Source: an uncultured Bacteroidia bacterium
GTDB lineage: Bacteria; Bacteroidota; Bacteroidia; Bacteroidales; UBA932
Length of the DNA stretch: 64,000 nucleotides
Direction of reading: 5' to 3'
Assembly: GCA_902785065.1 (NCBI GenBank)
Contig: CACZXH010000003.1
Location: 1 to 64,000 of the forward strand
A model generated the notes under the pieces. The model worked only from the letters and a program-made list of their open reading frames with translations, was not told the origin of the DNA and ran no database searches. Numbering within the stretch: position 1 is the first letter of the stretch; each line of letters starts with the position of its first letter. The position numbers and the translations under genes are program-made. Positions 38,048-47,579 of the stretch are shown here, one piece after another.

Positions 38048-39457
38048 ATGAGATTCTTAAAGCTGATAACCCTGTCGGCCGCTTTCCTGGCCCTCCTCTG
38101 GTCCTGCGAAAAGGAGCCGACCAATACCGATCCGATGGACGATACCCCCAAGGACCTGACCCTGGACGCGTCCTCTTTCGATGTTCCGGTGGAGGGAAAG
38201 GCCCTGACCCTGACGGTTACGGCGCCTTCCCGCCCGAAAGTTACCGGACTTCCGGACTGGATTACCCTCAAGGACGGTACATACAACCATTACAAGATCA
38301 CCTTCGCCCTGACCGTTGCGGCCAATCCGGCCTATGAGGCGCGGACGGCCACCCTCACGGTGACCTCCGGGTCTCTGTCCAAGACTGTCTCCGTGAAGCA
38401 GGCGGCGGCCGAAAAGCCGACACCCCCCGAACCGGTGACCGTCGATACCGACCTGACCAACGCAAAAGCCAGTTCCGCCGCCAGGAAAGTCTATAACTTC
38501 CTCCGCGAGCAGGCCGGACAGAAGGTTCTCAGCGGGGTCCAGTCCGGCGGAACGGCCAACAACAACGACCGCGTGAACGAGATCTTCCAGAAGACTGGAA
38601 AGCATCCGGCCCTGGCCGGCTATGACTACATCTTCCTGCAGTATTCGCCGACCCCGGCCGGCTGGGACTGGGTTGTCAATTACGGCGATATCTCTGCGGC
38701 GAAGGAGCAGTGGAAGGCGAACGGCCTGGTCTCCTTCATGTGGCACTGGAATGTCCCGAACTCGGAAGCGGACTGGGAGAAGGGCAAGGCCGGGGATTAC
38801 TCCGGTTACAACTTCTACTGCGACAAGACTTCTTTCAGCATCACCCGCGCCTTGCAGGCGGGAACTTGGGAGAACGAGTTCATCGTCAAGGACATCGAGA
38901 AAGTGGCCGGCTACCTGAAACTCCTGCAGCAGGAGGGGATTCCGGTCCTGTGGCGTCCGCTGCACGAGGCGGCGGGCAACTACACCCTGTACGGGGCCAA
39001 CGGCGCCTGGTTCTGGTGGGGCCGCGGCGGAGCCGATGCCTGCAAGCGGCTCTGGAAACTCCTGCGCGACAAGCTGGAAGGGGAGTACGGCCTGGACAAC
39101 CTGATCTGGGTCTGGACCCTTGATGCGACCCTGGGCGCGGAAAAGGACTATGCGTCCTGGTATCCCGGGAACGACCAGGTGGACATCGTGGGCGTGGATA
39201 TCTATGCCGATGACACCGAAGCGAAATCCCGGCAGTACCAGGCGGCCGTCGACCTGTCCGGCGGCCATAAGCTGGTGACGGTCAGCGAATGCGGGAACAT
39301 CCCCGATCCGGGCAAGTGCCTGGCGGCCGGTGAGACGTGGAACTGGTTCCTGACCTGGGATTTAGAGAATTACAAACTGAATACGGATGCCTATTGGAAG
39401 AGCCTGATGTCCTCCAACCGTGTCCTGACCCGTGAGCAAATGCCTTCCCTGAAATGA
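38048..39457 (+). CDS. BACON-GH26 endo-beta-mannanase lipoprotein
   Basis: The protein has 469 residues from the ATG at 38048, with a lipobox (LLWSC, Cys20). A BACON-type beta sandwich (about 33-120) is joined by a Pro-rich linker to a GH26 domain (about 135-469). WRPLHEAAGNYT carries acid/base Glu307, WFWWGRGG follows, and VTVSECGN carries nucleophile Glu414. GH26 enzymes of this type cut beta-1,4-mannan, and short-product mannobiohydrolases also exist in the family. It overlaps the next gene by 4 bases, so the two BACON enzymes are coupled. Confidence 0.88.
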   Translation: MRFLKLITLSAAFLALLWSCEKEPTNTDPMDDTPKDLTLDASSFDVPVEGKALTLTVTAPSRPKVTGLPDWITLKDGTYNHYKITFALTVAANPAYEARTATLTVTSGSLSKTVSVKQAAAEKPTPPEPVTVDTDLTNAKASSAARKVYNFLREQAGQKVLSGVQSGGTANNNDRVNEIFQKTGKHPALAGYDYIFLQYSPTPAGWDWVVNYGDISAAKEQWKANGLVSFMWHWNVPNSEADWEKGKAGDYSGYNFYCDKTSFSITRALQAGTWENEFIVKDIEKVAGYLKLLQQEGIPVLWRPLHEAAGNYTLYGANGAWFWWGRGGADACKRLWKLLRDKLEGEYGLDNLIWVWTLDATLGAEKDYASWYPGNDQVDIVGVDIYADDTEAKSRQYQAAVDLSGGHKLVTVSECGNIPDPGKCLAAGETWNWFLTWDLENYKLNTDAYWKSLMSSNRVLTREQMPSLK

Positions 39458-41046
39458 TGAAACGATATCTTTCTATAGCCACCCTCCTGCTGGCGGTCTT
39501 CGCCTGCGGGGAAAAGAACGATCCTGTGGTGCCGACTCCCACGCCGACCGCACCGACGTCCATTACCCTGAGTCAGAATGCCTTCTCCGTCCCGCAGGCC
39601 GGGGAGACCCTGTCGCTGGATATCTCGGCGCCCGCCCGTCCGAAGGTGCAAGGGATGCCTTCCTGGATCACTTATCAGGATGGGACGTTCAAGGACTACA
39701 AGATGACGGTGAAACTGGTGGTCGCCGCCAATGATACGTACGACAGCAGGACGGCGGAACTCACGGTTTCTGCGGCGGGCGCTTCTTCCCTGAAGGTGAC
39801 GGTCAGCCAGGAAGCCAAGGAAAAGGATCCGACGCCTCCGGATCCGACCCCCGGAACGAACGACGCCTGGGCCATGGCGGCCAGGCTGGGCCTGGGCTGG
39901 AACATGGGCAACCAGTTCGACGGTTATTTCAACGGCTCCTGGGCCGGGGATAAGGAAGGCTATCCGGACGAAGGTGTCTGGCAGGCCGATGGAGCCAAGG
40001 CGGCGACCCAGGCGACCTTTGACGGCGTGAAGCGGGCCGGTTTCACCAGCGTCCGCATCCCGGTCTCCTGGCTGAAGATGATCGGTCCGGCGCCGGAATA
40101 CAAGATTGACGAAACCTGGCTCAACCGCGTTTACGAAGTCGTGGACTACGCCCATAACGCCGGGCTGAACGTGATTGTCAACACGCACCACGACGAGAAC
40201 CACGGCGAGGACAACGATTATCAGTGGCTGGACATCAAGAATGCCGCGAACAATGCGGCGCTGAACGCGCAGATCAAGGAGAAGATCCATGCGGTCTGGA
40301 CCCAGATCGCCACGAAGTTCAAGGACTGCGGCGACTGGCTCATCCTGGAGAGCTTCAATGAACTGAACGACGGCGAATGGGGCTGGAGCGAAGCGTTCCG
40401 GGCAAACCCCACCAAGCAGTGCAACATCCTGAACGAGTGGAACCAGGTGTTCGTGAACGCGGTCCGCGCCACCGGCGGCGAGAACGCCACTCGCTGGCTG
40501 GGCGTTCCTACCTATGCGGCCAATCCCGAATACGAAAAGTACTTCACGATGCCGACCGACCCGGCAGGCAAGATGATGCTGGCCGTCCATTACTACGATC
40601 CTTCCGACTATACGATCGGGGAGGCCCAGTATTCGGACTGGGGCCATACGGGGGCGGCCGACAAGAAAGCCCCCAATGGGGATGAGGTCCAACTCCGTTC
40701 CGTCTTCAGCAACCTGTGTACCAAGTATGTGGACAAGAATGTCCCGGTCTATCTGGGCGAGTTCGGATGCTCGATGCGGTCCAAGTCCGACACCCGCGCC
40801 TGGAGATTCTACCTGTACTATATGGAATATGTCGTCAAGGCCGCGAAGACCTATGGCCTTCCCTGCTACCTGTGGGACAATGGCGCGCTGGGCAATGGGC
40901 AGGAACATCATGGCTATATCAATCACGGAACCGGCGGATATATTGGCAACAGCAAGGAGGTCATCGACCTGATGGTCAAGGCCTGGTTTACCGATGCGGC
41001 CGGCTACACCCTGGACACCGTCTATCAATCCGCTCCGAAATTCTGA
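39454..41046 (+). CDS. BACON-GH5 (subfamily 4-like) endo-glycanase lipoprotein
   Basis: The protein has 530 residues with a lipobox (AVFAC, Cys18), a BACON domain (about 35-122) similar to that of the preceding GH26, a Pro/Thr linker and a GH5 domain. Motifs are LGLGWNMGNQFDG, RIPVSWL, NTHHDENHG, LESFNELND with acid/base Glu303, and YLGEFGCS with nucleophile Glu436. GH5_4 members attack glucomannan, glucan or xyloglucan, so this enzyme may handle the glucose-containing parts of glucomannan. It is translationally coupled to the GH26 gene upstream. Confidence 0.85.
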   Translation: MMKRYLSIATLLLAVFACGEKNDPVVPTPTPTAPTSITLSQNAFSVPQAGETLSLDISAPARPKVQGMPSWITYQDGTFKDYKMTVKLVVAANDTYDSRTAELTVSAAGASSLKVTVSQEAKEKDPTPPDPTPGTNDAWAMAARLGLGWNMGNQFDGYFNGSWAGDKEGYPDEGVWQADGAKAATQATFDGVKRAGFTSVRIPVSWLKMIGPAPEYKIDETWLNRVYEVVDYAHNAGLNVIVNTHHDENHGEDNDYQWLDIKNAANNAALNAQIKEKIHAVWTQIATKFKDCGDWLILESFNELNDGEWGWSEAFRANPTKQCNILNEWNQVFVNAVRATGGENATRWLGVPTYAANPEYEKYFTMPTDPAGKMMLAVHYYDPSDYTIGEAQYSDWGHTGAADKKAPNGDEVQLRSVFSNLCTKYVDKNVPVYLGEFGCSMRSKSDTRAWRFYLYYMEYVVKAAKTYGLPCYLWDNGALGNGQEHHGYINHGTGGYIGNSKEVIDLMVKAWFTDAAGYTLDTVYQSAPKF

Positions 41047-41051
41047 TACAT

Positions 41052-42152
41052 ATGGAAAAACTGATGTTACTCCTTGGCTCCATCGCCCTTCTTTCCGCCT
41101 GTGCGTCGGGCGATAAGAAACCGATGGAAACCCCGAAAGACCGGCTCGTCGCGACGCTCTTTTCCCACGTGGAGAAGGGGGAAATCCTCTACGGCCACCA
41201 GGACGACCTGTCCTACGGCCATGCCTGGAAGGTGGAAGACTGGACCGCCGATTCCCTGACCCGTTCCGACGTCAAGGCCGTGACCGGGAAATATCCCGCC
41301 ATCGTGGGTTTCGACCTGGGCGGGATCGAGATGGGCGACAAGGCCAATCTGGACAGTGTCGATTTCGGCCTCATCCGGAAGGCGGCCCTGACCCATGTCG
41401 AACGGGGCGGTATCGTCACGTTCTCCTGGCATCCGCGTAATCCGTACACCGGCGGTGATGCCTGGGACGTCTCCTCCGACCAGGTCGTCAAGTCCCTCCT
41501 GGAGGGGGGCGAGCTCCATGATCTCTTCATGGACGTCTGGCTGAAGCGCCTGGGTGATTTCCTGGAGAGCCTGGATGGAATTCCGGTCATCTTCCGGCCC
41601 TGGCACGAGAATATCGCCAGCTGGTTCTGGTGGGGCGGGAAACTGTGCACGGAGGACCAGTACAAGGAACTGTTCCGGACTACCTGGACCTATCTCGTGA
41701 AGGCGCGCGGCCTGACGAACATCCTTTGGTGCTATTCGCCGAACAGCAACATCTCCGTGGACGAGTACATGTCCCGGTATCCGGGCGACGAGTTCGTGGA
41801 TATCCTGGGTTTCGACCATTATGAATTCATCGGGGATTCCGGTGCCGAGGAGGCCGGTGTCCAGTTCGCCGAGGAGCTCAAACGTTCCCTGACCTACATG
41901 AACCAGCTGGCGAAAGACCACCAGAAGATCATGTGCCTGTCCGAGACCGGCCTGGAAAGCCTTCCAGACCCGAACTGGTGGTGCGGCGTCCTCTATCCCG
42001 CCATCAAGGATTTCCCGATCGCCTATGTGCTTACCTGGCGCAACGCCCACGACAAGCCCACGCATTTCTATGCGGCCTGGGAAGGATTTGACCATGCCGG
42101 GGACATGAAGGCCTTCAGCGAATTGGACGATATCGTATTCTTGAAACCTTAA
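41052..42152 (+). CDS. GH26 beta-mannanase/mannobiohydrolase lipoprotein
   Basis: The protein has 366 residues with a lipobox (LLSAC, Cys17). The GH26 domain follows directly, without a BACON module. It has YGHQDDLSYGHAW, FSWHPRNPYTGGDAW, FRPWHENIASWFWWG with acid/base Glu186, and CLSETGLESLP with nucleophile Glu298. In related mannan loci a compact GH26 of this form releases mannobiose or mannose from chain ends in the periplasm. Its position immediately before GH130_1 fits production of short products for phosphorolysis. Confidence 0.86.
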   Translation: MEKLMLLLGSIALLSACASGDKKPMETPKDRLVATLFSHVEKGEILYGHQDDLSYGHAWKVEDWTADSLTRSDVKAVTGKYPAIVGFDLGGIEMGDKANLDSVDFGLIRKAALTHVERGGIVTFSWHPRNPYTGGDAWDVSSDQVVKSLLEGGELHDLFMDVWLKRLGDFLESLDGIPVIFRPWHENIASWFWWGGKLCTEDQYKELFRTTWTYLVKARGLTNILWCYSPNSNISVDEYMSRYPGDEFVDILGFDHYEFIGDSGAEEAGVQFAEELKRSLTYMNQLAKDHQKIMCLSETGLESLPDPNWWCGVLYPAIKDFPIAYVLTWRNAHDKPTHFYAAWEGFDHAGDMKAFSELDDIVFLKP

Positions 42153-42158
42153 CCCGTT

Positions 42159-43319
42159 ATGACTTTCAACGAAAGACTGGTTGAACTTACGTGCAACCAT
42201 GACGAGCTGTTGGCCCGCCCGAACAAACCCGTGGATGGCAACGGCGTCTACGAACGTTATCAGAACCCGATCCTGACAGGGGAGCACGCCCCGCTTTTCT
42301 GGCGGTACGACCTGGACGAGAAGACGAATCCGTACCTGATGGAGCGGTTCGGCGTCCATGCGACGCTGAACAGCGGCGCCATCAAATGGAACGGCAAGTA
42401 CGTGCTGGTGGTCCGCGTGGAAGGCGCCGACCGGAAGAGCTTCTTCGCCGTGGCGGAGAGCCCGAACGGGGTGGACAACTTCCGCTTCTGGGACCATCCT
42501 ATCACGATGCCGGAGTGGGGGGAACCCGCGACCAACGTGTACGACATGCGCCTGACGGCTCACGAGGACGGCTGGATCTACGGCATCTTCTGCGTGGAGC
42601 GGAAGGATCCTGCCGCAGCGCCCGGCGACCTGTCTTCGGCCGTTGCGGCCGCGGGCATCGCCCGGACGAAGGACCTGGTGAACTGGGAGCGGCTTCCGGA
42701 CCTGGAATCCCAGAGCCAGCAGCGGAACGTGGTGCTGCATCCGGAATTCGTGGAAGGGAAATATGCCCTGTACACACGTCCGCAGGACGGTTTTATCGAC
42801 GCGGGGAACGGCGGTGGTATCGGCTGGGCGCTGGTGGATTCCATGGAACATGCGGTGGTGACGGAAGAGAAGATCATCAACGCCCGGCACTACCACACCA
42901 TCAAGGAAGTCAAGAACGGCGAAGGTCCCCACCCGATCAAGACCCCGCAGGGATGGCTGCACCTGGCGCACGGCGTGCGCGGCTGCGCCAGCGGCCTCCG
43001 CTACGTACTGTACCTGTATATGACCGCCTTGGACGATCCCACCCGCGTTATCGCGGAGCCGGCCGGCTTTTTCATGGCCCCGGAAGGGGAGGAGTATATC
43101 GGCGACGTGATGAACGTGCTTTTTGCCAACGGCTGGATCTGCGACGAAGACGGCAAGGTGTTTATTTACTATGCCTCTTCCGACACCCGGATGCACGTCG
43201 CGACCTCGACGGTGGACCGCCTGGTGGACTATTGCCTGCACACGGCCCCGGACGGACTTCGGACCGGCCTGTCGGTGGAAACCTTGAACCGGCTCATCGA
43301 CAAGAATCTCGGAAAATAG
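42159..43319 (+). CDS. 4-O-beta-D-mannosyl-D-glucose phosphorylase (GH130_1 type)
   Basis: The protein has 386 residues with no signal peptide, so it is cytoplasmic. It splits beta-1,4-mannosylglucose with phosphate to mannose 1-phosphate and glucose. It closely resembles the characterised Bacteroides fragilis enzyme along its whole length: FWRYDLDEKTNPYLMER, VVRVEGADRKSFFAVAESPNG, NVYDMRLTAHEDGW with catalytic Asp129, and SQQRNVVLHPEFV. The natural substrate comes from mannobiose by a 2-epimerase, which is not in this window. It is followed by the GPH transporter. Confidence 0.9.
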   Translation: MTFNERLVELTCNHDELLARPNKPVDGNGVYERYQNPILTGEHAPLFWRYDLDEKTNPYLMERFGVHATLNSGAIKWNGKYVLVVRVEGADRKSFFAVAESPNGVDNFRFWDHPITMPEWGEPATNVYDMRLTAHEDGWIYGIFCVERKDPAAAPGDLSSAVAAAGIARTKDLVNWERLPDLESQSQQRNVVLHPEFVEGKYALYTRPQDGFIDAGNGGGIGWALVDSMEHAVVTEEKIINARHYHTIKEVKNGEGPHPIKTPQGWLHLAHGVRGCASGLRYVLYLYMTALDDPTRVIAEPAGFFMAPEGEEYIGDVMNVLFANGWICDEDGKVFIYYASSDTRMHVATSTVDRLVDYCLHTAPDGLRTGLSVETLNRLIDKNLGK

Positions 43320-43321
43320 TG

Positions 43322-43329
43322 TATCTTTG
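43322..43329 (+). promoter_or_regulatory. Possible internal promoter box before the GPH transporter
   Basis: TATCTTTG lies 22 bases before the ATG at 43351. No TTTG is found at the usual upstream spacing, so this is only a candidate for separate expression of the transporter. Confidence 0.35.
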
Positions 43330-43350
43330 TAGGAAACAACACTGAAATCT

Positions 43351-44691
43351 ATGGCCAAATTCTCCGAAAAAATCGGCTATGCCCTGGGTGACGCCGCCGC
43401 CGGCGGCATTACCTGGAAGGTAATGTCCATCGCTTTCCCCTTGTTCTTCACGAACATCTTCGGCCTTACCGTGGCCGACACCGCCACCCTGATGCTGGTC
43501 GCCCGCCTGTTCGACGTGATTACCGACCCGATGATGGGCGCGCTCGCTGACCGGACGCAGTCCAAGTGGGGCACCTACCGCCCCTGGCTCATCTTCGGCG
43601 CCATTCCGCTGGGCCTCGTCTTTGCCCTGCTGCTGTACACGCCGGATTTCGGCCCCGTGGGCAAGCGCATCTACGCGTACTCGATGTACCTGCTGATGAT
43701 GGCGGTCTATACCGCCGTGAACGTGCCGTACGGCTCCCTGCTGGGCGTGATGACCGCCGATGACAACGAGAAGAACGAATTCTCGTCCTACCGGATGGTC
43801 GGCGCCTACGCGATGGGGTTCGTCACCCTGCTTTCCTTCCCGTATCTACAGAAGATGGTGGGCGGCACCCCGGCGCACCAGTACGCGGTCCTGGGCGTGA
43901 TCCTGGGCGCGTTGGCCGCCCTGGGCACGCTGGCCTGCGGCCTGCTGACGAAGGAGCGCCTGAAGACTATCCGGGCGGAGAAGTTCTCCTTCAAGCCGTT
44001 CGCGGACCTGTTCCGCAACAAGCCGTGGATTATCCTGACGCTCATCGGTATCTGCACGAATTTCTTCAACGGATTCCGCTATGCCGTGGCCGGCTACCTG
44101 CTGGAATACTGCCTGCACGGGAATGTCACCGTCTCGGGTCTCATCATCAACTACACGGTGTTCATGACCTTCGGCGAGGTGACCTGCATGATCTTCGGCG
44201 GCCTGTCCCCGGCGTTCACCAAGTGGGTGGGCTCCAAGCGCAAGGCCTTCAACTGGGCGGCCATCATCTGCGCCGTCACCTCCATCGCCTTCTTCTTCAT
44301 CCCGATGGACCCGAAGTACATCTGGCTGATGATCGCGATGGTCATCCTCACCTCCATCGGCATCGGCTTCTACTCGCCGCTCCTGTGGTCCATGTATGCC
44401 GATGTGGCGGACTACGCCACCGAGAAGAACGGCACCTCCTCCACGGGCCTGATCTTCTCCTCCGGTACCATGGCCCAGAAGTTCGGATCGGCCATTTCCG
44501 GCGCCCTGGTGGCCCTCCTCCTCGGCATCGCCGGCTTCGTTTCCGGCACGGATGCCACCGGCCAAACGGTCGTCACCATCACGAACGAACCGGCTGTCCA
44601 GCGGATGATCTGGATGCTGTTCTCGCTCTTCCCGGCGGCGATCGCCCTGCTGATCGTCCTGCTGATGCGGTTCTATCCGATCAAGAAATAG
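43351..44691 (+). CDS. GPH-family (MelB-like) sugar:cation symporter
   Basis: The protein has 446 residues with about 12 membrane helices. EKIGYALGDAAAGGITWKVMSIAF and FDVITDPMMGALADRTQSKWGTYRPWL are the signature first and second loops of the glycoside-pentoside-hexuronide family. It is an inner-membrane importer. Its place at the end of the forward mannan operon, next to GH130_1, points to mannobiose or mannosylglucose uptake, as in known mannan loci. It ends 6 bases before the stop of the convergent operon with no obvious terminator between. Confidence 0.88.
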   Translation: MAKFSEKIGYALGDAAAGGITWKVMSIAFPLFFTNIFGLTVADTATLMLVARLFDVITDPMMGALADRTQSKWGTYRPWLIFGAIPLGLVFALLLYTPDFGPVGKRIYAYSMYLLMMAVYTAVNVPYGSLLGVMTADDNEKNEFSSYRMVGAYAMGFVTLLSFPYLQKMVGGTPAHQYAVLGVILGALAALGTLACGLLTKERLKTIRAEKFSFKPFADLFRNKPWIILTLIGICTNFFNGFRYAVAGYLLEYCLHGNVTVSGLIINYTVFMTFGEVTCMIFGGLSPAFTKWVGSKRKAFNWAAIICAVTSIAFFFIPMDPKYIWLMIAMVILTSIGIGFYSPLLWSMYADVADYATEKNGTSSTGLIFSSGTMAQKFGSAISGALVALLLGIAGFVSGTDATGQTVVTITNEPAVQRMIWMLFSLFPAAIALLIVLLMRFYPIKK

Positions 44692-44697
44692 ACAACG

Positions 44698-46149
44698 TCA
44701 TTCACGGCCGACAGGCCAGTCATCTGTCCTGAACATGGGGAGGGGGAGACCGTCGTCCGTTACGACGTTCGCCCCCTCCGGCCAGTTGTGGAAAGCGTAC
44801 CGCACGGCGACGGGGCTGGGTACGGATGGGGAGGAAACCAGGATGTCGTTGGTATTCCAGTCGATTTCCGCTGTGGCGGGGTACCAGACTCGGTCCGCTC
44901 CGGCAATCTCGAAACCTCGCAGGTCAAGTTTCCGGTCTGCCCCGTGGACCCGGAAGCCATCACCGGCGGCCGGGCCCCGGTCGAACCGGAGCCGGACCGT
45001 CGCCTGTTCGACGGCCATCTCCCGGTACCGGGGCATCACAGGAAGTCCCTGAATACCATAGTCCTGGGCCAGCGCCAGGAAGGCGAGCCGTTCGCCCACC
45101 TCCTTCTTGTACGGGGGATGGATGCAGTCGCGATGGCCGATGTCCGTCGTGGCGGCTACTCCGGAATGGGGGAGCAGTTCCGGGATCCGATACTGCTGCT
45201 CCACCAGCATGGGAAGACCGGTTCCTTGGGGGGCGTCGTAGCTGTAAGGGGCAATCTGAACCAGATAATAGGGCATGTCCGGATTGTTCCAAAGCGTCCG
45301 CCATTCGTTGACCATGGAAACCGTAATGGACGCATAATCAGCCGCATTGACCAGATTCGCCTCCCCTTGGTACCAGATGAATCCGCGCGCGGCGTAATGG
45401 CGTAGCGGATAGATCATTCCGTTGAATAGCTGTCCGGTGCGGACCTCCTCCCAATACAGGCTCTTGGACAGGGAAAGATTGATTCCGGGCGTGGATTCGA
45501 GGGCTTTCGTGCTGAGCCAGGCTTCAATGGGTGTTCCGCCCCAGTCCGTGGCGATCAGGCCGATAGGAACCCCCGGAAGGAATTCAGCGAGTGTTTTGCC
45601 AAAAAAATAGGCCGTAGCGCTGAAATCGTGCACGTGTGCGGGGGTGCTGGTCTTCCATTCGCCCGAGCAGTCTTCCTGAGGCTCGGAAGCATTGTTCCGA
45701 GCCACGGTAAACATCCGGATAAGCGGAGTGGAAGCTGCCTCCCGGATCGTCTGGAGGGCCCCTTCAACCCGCTGATGGTCCCAACCGCCTAGGGGCATTT
45801 CCATATTGGACTGGCCACTGCAGATCCAGACTTCTCCGATCAGCACGTTGTCCAGGCGGAGTTTGTCGCCGTCACTGATGCTGATACTGTATGGGCCACC
45901 GGCATCGGGCGTGTCCACCAGGACGCTCCAGTTCCCGGATGGATCGGGCCGCGTGCTGTATCTCCGACTATCCCAGGAGGTTTCCACCTGGACAGTCGCT
46001 GCCCGGTCCGTCGAGCCCCAGATCATGACCCGGGCATTCCTTTGAAGGACCATGCCGTCTCCCAGCAGACTGGAAAGTTTTACTTTCGCCTCGGTGCCGG
46101 TGGCCAGAACCAGCAGGGCGGACAGGATGGGAAGAAACCGTTTCATCAT
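44698..46149 (-). CDS. Sialate O-acetylesterase-like SGNH carbohydrate esterase
   Basis: The protein has 483 residues with a signal peptide (about 1-21). The N-terminal beta domain is followed by an SGNH fold. ICSGQSNMEMP places the Ser nucleophile at 114, TDWGGTPIEAWLS is the next block, and DIGHRDCIHPPYKKEVG carries the catalytic Asp and His region. Family members remove O-acetyl groups from sialic acids, xylan or mannan. In this locus acetylated glucomannan or galactoglucomannan is the likely target. It is the last gene of the reverse operon, overlapping its upstream neighbour by 4 bases. Confidence 0.83.
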   Translation of the reverse strand: MMKRFLPILSALLVLATGTEAKVKLSSLLGDGMVLQRNARVMIWGSTDRAATVQVETSWDSRRYSTRPDPSGNWSVLVDTPDAGGPYSISISDGDKLRLDNVLIGEVWICSGQSNMEMPLGGWDHQRVEGALQTIREAASTPLIRMFTVARNNASEPQEDCSGEWKTSTPAHVHDFSATAYFFGKTLAEFLPGVPIGLIATDWGGTPIEAWLSTKALESTPGINLSLSKSLYWEEVRTGQLFNGMIYPLRHYAARGFIWYQGEANLVNAADYASITVSMVNEWRTLWNNPDMPYYLVQIAPYSYDAPQGTGLPMLVEQQYRIPELLPHSGVAATTDIGHRDCIHPPYKKEVGERLAFLALAQDYGIQGLPVMPRYREMAVEQATVRLRFDRGPAAGDGFRVHGADRKLDLRGFEIAGADRVWYPATAEIDWNTNDILVSSPSVPSPVAVRYAFHNWPEGANVVTDDGLPLPMFRTDDWPVGRE

Positions 46150-47579
46150 TCTGTTGCAAAGAGGGCAAATGCTTGGGCTGGGACCGTGAGAACCGGCTGG
46201 CTGGAAGCCGGAACAGATTGTTTCTCAAGATGGTCGGTATAATACTGGACACTGTAGCCGTCGCAGGGTTCCGGAAGCAGCAGCCTTACTTTCTGCGCCT
46301 GTTCTGCGAGGTTCACGAGGGCAACTGCATAGGTGCCATCGGGCTTCCTGGCTGCCGTAGCGGCCATTCCTTCCGGCACTCCCTGCAGCCGCAGGATCTG
46401 GCTTCGGGAAGGGAAATGCCGGCACATCAGGCTCCAGGTATAGTACCAGGGCCGGACCTCTTCCTGGGAAGCATCGCCGAAGACCTTGCCGCCCAGGATA
46501 TTCCACATGCCCCAGAGTTTTACGTCCTCGGTTTTTCCGGAATCGCCGTTGGAATGCATGGCGTCATCCAGCATCCAGGCGGCTGCTCCGGAGAATCCGG
46601 CGTTCATCACGCTCATCAGGAGCAGGGGCATGTCCAGGGCATAAAACGGATCGTAGACCAGCATGTTGCAGTCGGATCCCTTGGTGAAGGGATGTCCATC
46701 CACCCGCCTCCAGTATTCCTGGGCAAGGGCGGAATCAGCCGGATCGGAAAAATACTTGAACCCGGCCTCTCCCAGGATAATGGGCTTGTCTGTCAGGGCC
46801 TTCAGCCCTTTCAGGGTTTCTTCGAATTCCCCGCTGCGGACATAGCGCTGTCCGGGATAGGCATGCATGTCGTAGAGGCCCACTTCCGGGACATCTTCGA
46901 CCGTCGCCTTCAGCCAGCCGGCCGCATCATAGGGCGAAGCCGGATTCCGGTAATCGATAACCGCGTCGGGACCAGCGATGTCCACCTTCTCTTTCAGGAC
47001 GGGATACTTGTCCATTTCGTCCTGGAATCTCCGGACCATTTCCCGCCAGAATTCGAAGTCTCCGTTGGTGGAGGCCCAGTTTCCGTCCGGCTCGTTGAAG
47101 ATGACGAAATGACGGATGCAGTCGAATCCGTTGTCCGCCACGAGCCAGTTGAGGTGCTTCACCGAAGCTTCCACCCATTCCTGGGACCCTTTCATCTCCC
47201 AGGTGGGCGGGTTGTACTCTCCGTATACCACCATGATTCCGCGGCTCTGGCAATAGGACAGCAGTTTCAGGAGGTTCTCGGCGTTCCTTCCGTCCTCGAA
47301 TCCTTTCCCCGTGAAATAGGTGAACGGGCTGTTGATCATGCAGCGGACGTATTGGGGCCGCATGTAGTCCAGGCGGGCATACAGGGTGGCCCATTCCGAT
47401 TCGGAAAGGGGGCATCCCCAGGAGATCGCTTCATCGTAGGGATCCCATTCGACGCCGTTTCCCAGATAGTTTGGATTGATGACTTCTTCGGTGACAGTCA
47501 GTTCTACCCGTTTGTCACAGGCCGTGGCCAACCAGGCGAGGCTGATGGCGGAAAGGAGAAAGATGGCGCTTATTTTCAT
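46146..47579 (-). CDS. Clan GH-A glycoside hydrolase lipoprotein of unassigned family
   Basis: The protein has 477 residues from the ATG at 47579, with a lipobox (LATAC, Cys21). The (beta/alpha)8 features are RPQYVRCMINSPFTYF, HFVIFNEPDGNW with a probable acid/base Glu163, DMHAYPG, and PIILGEAGFKY with a probable nucleophile Glu271. A C-terminal beta domain (about 395-477) resembles the one in GH39, GH30 or GH5 enzymes. It cannot be placed firmly in a numbered family by eye. It may be an exo-acting mannosidase or glucosidase of the pathway. A longer upstream frame is only a shadow of the preceding GH26, with which it overlaps by 4 bases. Confidence 0.72.
   Translation of the reverse strand: MKISAIFLLSAISLAWLATACDKRVELTVTEEVINPNYLGNGVEWDPYDEAISWGCPLSESEWATLYARLDYMRPQYVRCMINSPFTYFTGKGFEDGRNAENLLKLLSYCQSRGIMVVYGEYNPPTWEMKGSQEWVEASVKHLNWLVADNGFDCIRHFVIFNEPDGNWASTNGDFEFWREMVRRFQDEMDKYPVLKEKVDIAGPDAVIDYRNPASPYDAAGWLKATVEDVPEVGLYDMHAYPGQRYVRSGEFEETLKGLKALTDKPIILGEAGFKYFSDPADSALAQEYWRRVDGHPFTKGSDCNMLVYDPFYALDMPLLLMSVMNAGFSGAAAWMLDDAMHSNGDSGKTEDVKLWGMWNILGGKVFGDASQEEVRPWYYTWSLMCRHFPSRSQILRLQGVPEGMAATAARKPDGTYAVALVNLAEQAQKVRLLLPEPCDGYSVQYYTDHLEKQSVPASSQPVLTVPAQAFALFATE

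Noticed and set aside
41067-43358. A 763-residue minus-strand frame opposite GH26 and GH130
   Set aside because: It is a shadow frame crossing two well-supported forward genes.
44692-44697. Terminator between the two convergent mannan operons
   Set aside because: Only six bases separate the stops and no stem-loop with a T-run was found nearby. Overlapping transcripts seem likely instead.
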